From Korobacter sp036501185 (lineage in GTDB: Bacteria > Acidobacteriota > Terriglobia > Terriglobales > Acidobacteriaceae): a stretch of DNA of 18,894 bases. Positions 1 through 5,900 of this stretch are shown in pieces. A program made the translations under genes and the position numbers. The notes beneath the pieces were generated by a model, which was given only the letters and a program-made list of their open reading frames with translations, was not told the DNA's origin and did not search any database. The stretch covers positions 1 through 18,894 of the forward strand of contig DASYAU010000042.1 of assembly GCA_036501185.1 (NCBI GenBank), given 5' to 3'. Each line of letters opens with the position of its first letter. The stretch's first letter is position 1.

Positions 1-29
1 CTCAATGGGTTCATTGCGAAAAAAATGGG
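1..29 (+). repeat. Direct repeat of passenger-gene segment, copy 1 (copy 2 at 281-309)
   Basis: Bases 1-29 repeat bases 281-309 in the same orientation. The only difference is the length of an A run, 7 A here and 8 A in the second copy. The second copy lies inside the coding sequence of the element's passenger gene. The match stops where the element's left inverted repeat begins (base 28), so this is a piece of another copy of that gene, or of a whole sibling element, cut by the present element. It could instead be an assembly join. Confidence 0.8.
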
Positions 30-53
30 TAATAAAACGGTTGACACACATGT
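28..53 (+). repeat. Left terminal inverted repeat of the IS1595-like element
   Basis: 26 bases identical to the reverse complement of 2287-2312. The match ends at base 54 (T here, G in the right end). Base 27 also differs from its partner, which fixes the outer boundary. The repeat contains TTGACA (41-46) pointing inward, but no good -10 hexamer lies 16-18 bases further in, so only the right end looks like an active promoter. Confidence 0.93.
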
Positions 54-69
54 TAACCCTCGGGTTAAC
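52..69. repeat. Perfect hairpin next to the left IS end
   Basis: GTTAACCC, two bases, then GGGTTAAC: an 8-bp perfect stem with a 2-base loop. It overlaps the last two bases of the left inverted repeat and lies 23 bp beyond the passenger gene's stop. No T run follows on either strand, so a standard intrinsic terminator is unlikely. It may be a transposase or host-factor site, or a structure limiting transcription across the element end. No equivalent is seen inside the right end. Confidence 0.6.
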
Positions 70-91
70 TGTGCTTGCCGTGACAGGGCTT

Positions 92-1072
92 TTATCTCTC
101 AAAGTTTTCGGAGTCCCCTCCGAGTTTCCTCCAGTAGGCGAAGAGCTTTCCATCGAGATTGGACAGGTCGGTTACATCCCAGATATAGCGAAATCTGGTC
201 TCGCGCTTAATCCCAAACACGTCCTTGTAAAACACCCCCCCTGCGAAGTGGACGAATTGCTTTCTTGCCAATATTTCGCTCTCAATGGGTTCATTGCGAA
301 AAAAAATGGCCTTCCTGAGTTCACCGTCGAAGTTGGGCACCATCGTGCGCTTCAGATTCATAGAGTGCGGCCAGGTATCGTTCTCGGGGAATTCTTCAGT
401 TCCAGTCGCATCCAGCCTGTAAGTAGCATCTTCGATGAACGCCGGAGTCGCACCGTGCACGAAGACTCGATATTCGACGTGATTAAAACTCCACTGAGTG
501 CTAGGTGGGTCAATTTTCAAAGTTCCGAGTTCGATGCTGATTCGCGCTCTCTCTTTGTCGATCATCGCATCGACGCTGCGCTTAGAGGTTTCGGCGGCGG
601 CGGCACTTGCCCCGACGGATTCTTGGAGAATTTTGGTCTGCTCGGACATTTCGCTGACTTGTTTCTCTATCAAGTCCACCTGCGACTTGGTGGACTCGTA
701 TTGCAGCAACATGACGGCATGTTGATCCCGCATCGCAGCGACAGTCCCGTGAACATCCTTCCCTTGCTCGCGGATCACATAGAGCGTTCCACTAGCGATC
801 AGCACGTAGGCCAGAGTGAGAAAGGACATAACCCACTCCGAGACATTCATCCCCCACAATTCCGGCTTCTGCTCGCGTTCGGATGTATGGGCTTCATGCT
901 CTGGCTGTGCAAGTGGTCTATCGATGCTGGCATCCAAAACCGATGGGTTCTGGGGCTTGGGTTCCTTTTCTGTTTGAGTCTGGGGCTGTTCGGGTTTGCT
1001 CTGCTGGTCAGCGTTATAGCCGAATACGCACACTGAATAAATCAGCACGAAGGAAAGCAACAAGAGGCGCAT
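92..1072 (-). CDS. Passenger protein of the IS element: secreted/membrane coiled-coil protein of unknown function
   Basis: 326 residues from the ATG at 1072. This start puts a signal-like segment at the N-terminus (MRLLLLSFVLIYSVCVFGY). An in-frame TTG at 1135 would place 21 polar residues in front and is less likely. Then come a Pro/Gln/Glu-rich linker (about 22-70), a transmembrane helix (about 81-100, VMSFLTLAYVLIASGTLYVI), a helical stretch likely to be a coiled coil (about 105-170), and a soluble C-terminal domain of about 150 residues starting near DKERARISIEL. The layout of one helix, a coiled coil and a small beta-rich-looking domain occurs in many uncharacterised bacterial proteins. 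I do not recognise the family and assign no function. The gene lies wholly inside the IS inverted repeats, downstream of and on the same strand as the transposase. No clear Shine-Dalgarno precedes the ATG. Confidence 0.75.
   Translation of the reverse strand: MRLLLLSFVLIYSVCVFGYNADQQSKPEQPQTQTEKEPKPQNPSVLDASIDRPLAQPEHEAHTSEREQKPELWGMNVSEWVMSFLTLAYVLIASGTLYVIREQGKDVHGTVAAMRDQHAVMLLQYESTKSQVDLIEKQVSEMSEQTKILQESVGASAAAAETSKRSVDAMIDKERARISIELGTLKIDPPSTQWSFNHVEYRVFVHGATPAFIEDATYRLDATGTEEFPENDTWPHSMNLKRTMVPNFDGELRKAIFFRNEPIESEILARKQFVHFAGGVFYKDVFGIKRETRFRYIWDVTDLSNLDGKLFAYWRKLGGDSENFER
281..309 (+). repeat. Direct repeat, copy 2, inside the passenger gene
   Basis: Same 28-29 base sequence as bases 1-29, with 8 instead of 7 consecutive A. 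On the minus strand it encodes the IFFRNEPIE part of the passenger protein. Confidence 0.8.
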
Positions 1073-1073
1073 A

Positions 1074-1238
1074 ATGGTATGTGTGAAAGCCGAAAAAGAA
1101 TACACCGAAGGACACGAAGCGCACGAGAACTTCAAGCAATTGGCGAGGGCTGTTTTTCAAGCTCCCAGAGTAGAGAACCCGAAGAAACAGCCCAAAAAAA
1201 CTACACGCCGCAAAGCTTCCGGCAGTCGGAAGGGTTAA
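1074..1238 (+). CDS. Small basic 54-residue protein inside the IS element
   Basis: An open frame starting MVCVKAEKEYTEGHEAHENF, continuing through LARAVFQAP and ending in a Lys/Arg-rich tail (KKQPKKTTRRKASGSRKG). It fills the space between the passenger gene (start codon 1070-1072, opposite strand) and the 3' end of the transposase, overlapping the latter by 4 bp convergently. AGAGG at 1063-1067 lies 6 bases before the ATG and is a plausible ribosome binding site, although it sits inside the passenger coding sequence. An acidic N-terminal half followed by a very basic tail is unlike a random shadow frame and recalls small conserved hypotheticals of soil bacteria. That resemblance is from memory and unverified. 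Function unknown; a nucleic-acid-binding role is only a guess from the tail. Confidence 0.5.
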   Translation: MVCVKAEKEYTEGHEAHENFKQLARAVFQAPRVENPKKQPKKTTRRKASGSRKG

Positions 1239-2263
1239 AACGCTTCCCCCTCCCCTGCCGTCTCGTGGTGGAGCGAGTCTACCTGCTTCCCTGTGAGTTC
1301 CGCATAGGTGAGGCGCTTTCCGGCGACCTGTCCCATCAAGTATGCGAAGCGATCGGCGTCCGTCAGTTTGTTATCGCGGGTAGCGCGATTGTTATAGCGG
1401 AACACTTGCTCGTCAACGTAGCGGTCAAGGTGGAATGGTTCAACCGCAACATACGTGCCCTTGAGTGTCCGTTTGAGCAAGCTCCAGAAATTCTCCAGAC
1501 CATTCGTGTGGACGCGACCGCGAACGTATTCCTTCTCGTGGTCAACGACTTCATGCACGAACTTATCAACCGGAAGGTCACGGTATCCACCAGCCGCATC
1601 GGTGTAGACGTTCGATCCGGCAGTGACGTTCTTAAGAATCGCATCCTGCAAAACTTCGCGGCGAACGTTTGGGATGACCTGAGCGCGAATCTAACGCGCA
1701 TCGCGGTCAAGGATACCCATGACGGCAGTCTTGCCGAACTTTCCGCCAGCATCGCAGTTACGGATGTTGGAACGAAGCTGCTGCATCCGAACCTTGCGCG
1801 ACTTGTGCATGTTGGCGACCTTGCCGCCAATGAAGGTTTCGTCCGCTTCTACTTCGCCGCCGCCGCTGCTCCCAAACTTCGTATCGTCGATCTTTCCCTT
1901 CATGGCTTCGCGGATGCGATGCAACATGAACCATGCGGAGTTCTGCCGGATGCCGAGAACCTTGCCGAGTTCGTAGCTGCTGATTCCGTTCTTGCAGTTT
2001 GCCAGCATCCACAGAGCGACCATCCATTTGTCGAGACCGATGGGCGAATCCTCCATGATCGTTCCGACTTTGACGGTGAACTGCTTTTTGCACTCGTAGC
2101 AGAACCAAATCCGCCGAGTCTTGATAAACGAGTGCTTCGCCTTCCCGCATCGCGGACAGGTCACGCTAGCGCCCGGCCAGCGGAGTTCCACGGCGGCATC
2201 GAAGGCACGTTGCGGATCGGAGAAGTAAGCGATTGCGGCTTGCAAAGTACGAGGTGTTTCCAT
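1235..2263 (-). pseudogene. IS1595-family transposase with in-frame amber stop
   Basis: The frame from the ATG at 2263 to the TAA at 1235 encodes about 342 residues if one TAG (bases 1691-1693, codon 191) is ignored, close to normal length for the family. An N-terminal zinc ribbon (CPRC at 36-39, CYEC at 55-58) precedes the catalytic core: D141 in EADETFIGGK, D222 in VYTDAAGGY and E257 in HTNGLENFWSLLKR, the usual IS1595 signatures. The amber codon lies between D141 and D222 in ILDRDAR-stop-IRAQVIPN, with the reading frame intact on both sides, so this is a point mutation and not a frameshift. A product ending there would lack two catalytic acids. Amber suppression or a sequencing error would restore it. 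The gene is expressed from a promoter that uses the IS right end. Confidence 0.9.
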
Positions 2264-2270
2264 GAGTGAA

Positions 2271-2299
2271 ATAGTACACTTAGAACACATGTGTGTCAA
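2271..2299 (-). promoter_or_regulatory. Transposase promoter with -35 inside the right inverted repeat
   Basis: On the minus strand, TTGACA (2294-2299, a perfect -35 inside the inverted repeat), a 17-bp spacer and TACTAT (2271-2276, 4/6 match to TATAAT). The -10 lies 7 bases from the transposase ATG at 2263, so transcription would begin at or next to the start codon. No Shine-Dalgarno is available, which fits a leaderless message. Confidence 0.7.
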
Positions 2300-2312
2300 C
2301 CGTTTTATTACC
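2287..2312 (-). repeat. Right terminal inverted repeat of the IS1595-like element
   Basis: Exact reverse complement of 28-53. It carries the -35 hexamer of the transposase promoter. The palindrome ACACATGTGT (2285-2294) spans its inner edge. Confidence 0.93.
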
Positions 2313-2317
2313 AACAA

Positions 2318-2336
2318 GGGGGAGGGGGGAGGGGGG
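2318..2336 (+). repeat. G-tract (three runs of 5-6 G)
   Basis: Runs of 5, 6 and 6 G separated by single A bases, starting 6 bp outside the right IS end and ending 11 bp before the PAS gene's stop. Long G runs with short interruptions can form a quadruplex on this strand. On the PAS-coding strand it would be a C-rich 3' untranslated stretch. Confidence 0.6.
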
Positions 2337-2347
2337 TACCTGCAAAA

Positions 2348-2668
2348 TTATTCAGCCGTCGAAATCGGCTCGTACTCGGTCCACTCCGCGCAAAGCCGTC
2401 CATCATCGGCTTTGGCTCGATAACGGATCCAGAGCCCTTCACCGCTCTTCGTACGCACCGCGAACAGACCACTCAGTTCGCCATCATCTCGGTAGCGCTC
2501 GAACATCGGCCTAACGTGTGCGCCGGAAGGGAAACTGATGTCCTCAATGCGCATCTGCCGCAGCTCTTCCAACGTGTAGCCGAGCAAACGGCACGCGCTC
2601 TCGTTCGCATTCACATATTGTCTGCGAGCGTTCACTTCAACCAGGGCGGGCGGATCGATCGGAAGCAT
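2348..2668 (-). CDS. Single-domain PAS protein
   Basis: 106 residues that consist of almost nothing but one PAS fold: the beta-strand VNARRQYVNANESACRLLGY, the helix pair TLEELRQMRIEDI, and the C-terminal strands GLFAVRTKSGEGLWIRYRA. PAS domains sense ligands, redox state or light, or mediate dimerisation. Here no output domain (kinase, GGDEF, HTH) is attached, so it would act through a partner, or it is the relic of a larger sensor. A TAA four codons upstream in frame fixes the N-terminus near the ATG at 2668. The sequence before that ATG has no Shine-Dalgarno on the coding strand. The stop lies 36 bp from the IS element, so the insertion did not cut the frame. The ligand cannot be told from sequence. 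Confidence 0.75.
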   Translation of the reverse strand: MLPIDPPALVEVNARRQYVNANESACRLLGYTLEELRQMRIEDISFPSGAHVRPMFERYRDDGELSGLFAVRTKSGEGLWIRYRAKADDGRLCAEWTEYEPISTAE

Positions 2669-2793
2669 AAGGAGGAATTACAAAAAGCCTAGCAGAACAG
2701 CGTGTACTTTCGCGGCGTGTTAAGGCGTTTTTCCCGCGATTCTCCGTCGCACCCGGCCTCCCTGCATTCCTGACCGACAGGTCGTAATGCGAT

Positions 2794-2952
2794 CTATTTT
2801 TCGTCTTCTTCTTCTTTCTTGTATCCGTAAGGACAATGCCGACAGCCCGAACGGCAGCAGAATCCGCGCCGCTTCAGGTATTCCGCGGTGAACACCATCA
2901 GCCCGTTCTCGAAGTAGAAGTCGCGGCCTTCCTCAATTGTGTCGTCCGTCAT
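2794..2952 (-). CDS. Small Cys-rich protein, DUF5522-like
   Basis: 52 residues: MTDDTIEEGRDFYFENGLMV, then FTAEYLKRRGFCCRSGCRHCPYGY and an acidic/basic tail KKEEEDEK. The pattern of a (D/E)FYFxxGLMVFTAEY segment followed by CCxSGCxHCPYG matches the DUF5522 type of tiny bacterial proteins (family name from memory). The four closely spaced cysteines and one histidine suggest bound zinc or an iron-sulfur site, but no function is established to my knowledge. Its ATG overlaps the TGA of the Lhr helicase gene as ATGA (2949-2952), so the two genes are almost certainly translated from one message. Confidence 0.82.
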   Translation of the reverse strand: MTDDTIEEGRDFYFENGLMVFTAEYLKRRGFCCRSGCRHCPYGYKKEEEDEK

Positions 2953-5900
2953 ATCGCTGCTTGCGCCTGCGCTTGCTCGCCGTTGATCGGAACTCCGTCG
3001 CGGAACGTAACTGTTCTTCCGCCGATTGCCGTCACGCGTTCGCCCGGCACAAGGATACCAACCAGGTTCAACGGATCCGCCGCCGAGATCGTGATCGTCT
3101 CTCCATTCGCTGCCACGTGACGCATCGCCCGCAGCGAATCCACCGCTTGCGGCAGCGCGAACTGCTCGCCAATGAATCCCGAGACGAACCTTCCTCCGCG
3201 AATCTCCCCGCGATCTTCCAGCCTCCGGAACGCAATCTGCAGATCTCTCCAGCGCGGCAAGTTCGACTCCCGCGCGAGGACATCGCGGAACACCACGCCG
3301 TAGCGCTTCAGCAGCATGCGGCAAGTCGCTTCCATGGCTTTGTCGTGCTGCGCCGCATCACCCGCATACAACAAGCTCCAGCGACCCGACGAATGTCGCG
3401 GCCGCGTACTCCTCTGCGGTCCCGATCGCCGATGCGGATCGATCAGCGACCGCAGATTGTCGAACCCATCTGCCGTGACCAATCCCGCAGCCACCAGCTC
3501 CCAAAGTCCTGTCTCGACCTCCGACTTGAGCTGATCCGTCCCGCGCACAATGTCGGCGAAGAACGACGCGCCGCGCTTCACCAGGAACTCATGCACCTTC
3601 TTCGCCGTCGGGCTCAACACGCGCTCCGTCTCTTCCGCTCCGCGCCGCGGCAGCATCCAATCCGCATCATCGCGCACGAAGAACGTGATTGGCGCAACGC
3701 TAGTCGGCACAATCCTTCGCGTCCCTTGCGCCGAATCCTCCAGTGTCGCCGGATGCGGCGACAATCGTCCCCAACCAACCGCGCCAGTTAGGCTCAGGTT
3801 ATCCAACCAGCTCGCGTCGTACTTCATCGTCCGGCAAGCCAGCACGTCGCGCTCCCACGCGTTCGCCGGGATCTCGAACCCCTGCAGTTGACCCAGCACC
3901 TCGAGCAGTCCACGCTCGCCCAGCGTGCGCGTCCCATCTGCCACGTGCTGCCAGCGCAGTAGCCAGCGCATGAACTGTGCCGCCGTCACCGGCTCAATCG
4001 CCTTCCGCAAGGTCGTGATCGTCAGCCGATGGATCCTCGCCAGCAGCCGCCGATCGCACCACTCCATCTCGCTGGTATCGCCCGTGAACTTGCCGCGCAG
4101 AATACTGCCCGCTGCTTCCATCCGCAGCAGCGCCTTGTCCACCTCGCTCGCCACCATGCCCAGCGCCGATCCCAGCGAGTTTGCCGTCACCGGACCAACA
4201 TGCATCATCCATCCAGTTACAGCCGCGAGCAGAGCATCGTCGCCGCTGATAGCCGGGCCGACCTGCGGCATCTCGCCCTCGAGCGTCGCAGCAGGGAAGA
4301 TCGCCCTGAATGCCTGCGCTCGTTCCGCCGCAACCCAATATCGAGCGTTGTCGATTACCGCAACCGTCGCCCGCCGATCGTCCTGCAGCCGCGCAAACAG
4401 CCGGTCCCAAAGCTCATGCTGTTTCCATCCCTCGAGTTCCACGAACTCAGGCATCACGACGAGCGTGTGCAGCAGGTCGTGCAGTTCATCGGCGTCGCGG
4501 ACGTCAGGCTTCGCCTCGTCCTTCACCTGCTCAATCGACGCCCGGTCGAGCTTGCCGACTTCCTCCAGCACGCTCTCCGGCAGCACCCGCCGCATGCTCA
4601 CCGCCCGCGCCCGCCGCTCTTCCAGCGGAGCATCGTCGAGATACGCGTACGGGTTGGCGTTCAGGATCTCGTGCGAGAACACCGACGGCACCGGAGTATC
4701 CACCGCCAAGGTCCTGATCTTCCCATCCCGCAAGTCGCAGATGAGCTGCATGAGCCCGTCCAGGTCCATAGCCTCATGCAGTGTGTCCTTCATCACCTCG
4801 CGGATCAGCGGATGGTCCGGCACCTTAATGTCGCCCTCGATGTTCTCGAAGCACGCCGCCACATCCGGAAACACCGACGCCAGGAGATCGTCGCTTCGTA
4901 TGCGCTGGATCTGTGGGGGGACCTTCTTGCCATTCTGGAACCGCAGCAGCGCCAGCGACCGGTTCGCATCCCAGCGCCACCGAGTCTTGAATATCGGCGA
5001 AGCCAACGCCGCCTGCTCGAGGATTTCGCCCAAAGTCTCCGGCTGCAAGAAGTGGAAAACGTCGCCGAGCGGAAAACTATGCTGTTCCGCCAGTGCGATA
5101 TTCAGCCCATCGTCGGTCGCCGCCGCCTGTAGCTCGAAGTTGAACGATCGGCAGAACCGCTTTCGCAGCGCCAATCCCCAAGCCTTGTTGATCCTTCCGC
5201 CAAACGGCGCATGAATGATGAGCTGCATGCCGCCGCCCTCATCGAAAAACCGCTCGGCGATGATCGTCTGCTGCGTCGGGACTTCGCCCAGCACCGCGCG
5301 CCCCGTCACAATGTGCTCAATGATCTGTTCCGCACCGGACTGGCAAACGCCGCACTCGCGCTGCAACCACTCAATCGTCTCCCTGACTTCCGGCGTCGGT
5401 GTGATCCCGCGAATCGGCTTCGAGCTCTCGCCATCCGGCCTGTCCGCTTCCTTGTGCACCGGCTTCGTTGTCGACGTCATCTCGCTCACAATGCGCCGCA
5501 GCTCCGACACATGTTGCGACAGCTCCGCCGTTCGCGCCGGTGCTTCGCCACGCCAGAAGGGAACTCCCGGCGGCTGCCCATGCGCATCCTCGACGAGAAT
5601 CCTTCCTGAATTCCCCTCAACGCGCCGGATCTTCCACGAGGTGTTCCCCAGCAGGAAGATCTCGCCCGCCATGCTCTCCACCGCGAAGTCCTCATCCACC
5701 GTGCCGACCACCACGCCTTCCGGTTCGAGCACGACGTTGAACAGTGCAGTTTCCGGAATCGCGCCACCGCTGGTGATTGCCGCGAGCCTCGCACCTCTCC
5801 GTGCTCGCAGCTTACGGTTCACCTGGTCGCGATGGATATACGCGCCATACCGTCCGCGTTTCGCCGCAATGCCCTCTGAGAGCATCGTCAAGATCTCTTC

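Larger units (their letters stand above)
28..2312 (-). mobile_element. IS1595-like insertion element with passenger genes
   Basis: A 2285-bp element bounded by perfect 26-bp inverted repeats (28-53 and 2287-2312) that begin GGTAATAAAACGGTTGACAC reading inward. It contains an IS1595-type DDE transposase pseudogene (minus), a membrane or secreted coiled-coil passenger gene (minus) and a small plus-strand open frame. Passenger genes are known in several IS1595-family subgroups. The family normally makes 8-bp target duplications, but here the left flank AAAAAATG and the right flank AACAAGGG do not match, so one flank has been rearranged or the assembly is joined. The premature amber codon suggests this copy cannot move by itself, although intact ends mean it could be mobilised in trans. 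Confidence 0.87.

Noticed and set aside
5..1036. Plus-strand frame of 343 codons over the passenger gene
   Set aside because: It begins in the IS flank, crosses the inverted repeat and has no domain. The minus-strand frame has a signal peptide, a transmembrane helix and a coiled coil and is the better gene.
1363..1830. Minus-strand frame overlapping the amber codon of the transposase, considered as a frameshift product
   Set aside because: The transposase motifs continue in the original frame after the TAG, so no frameshift is needed, and this frame has no transposase motifs.
1079..2269. Plus-strand frame of 396 codons over the transposase
   Set aside because: It is the complement of a clear IS1595 transposase with its zinc ribbon and DDE motifs.
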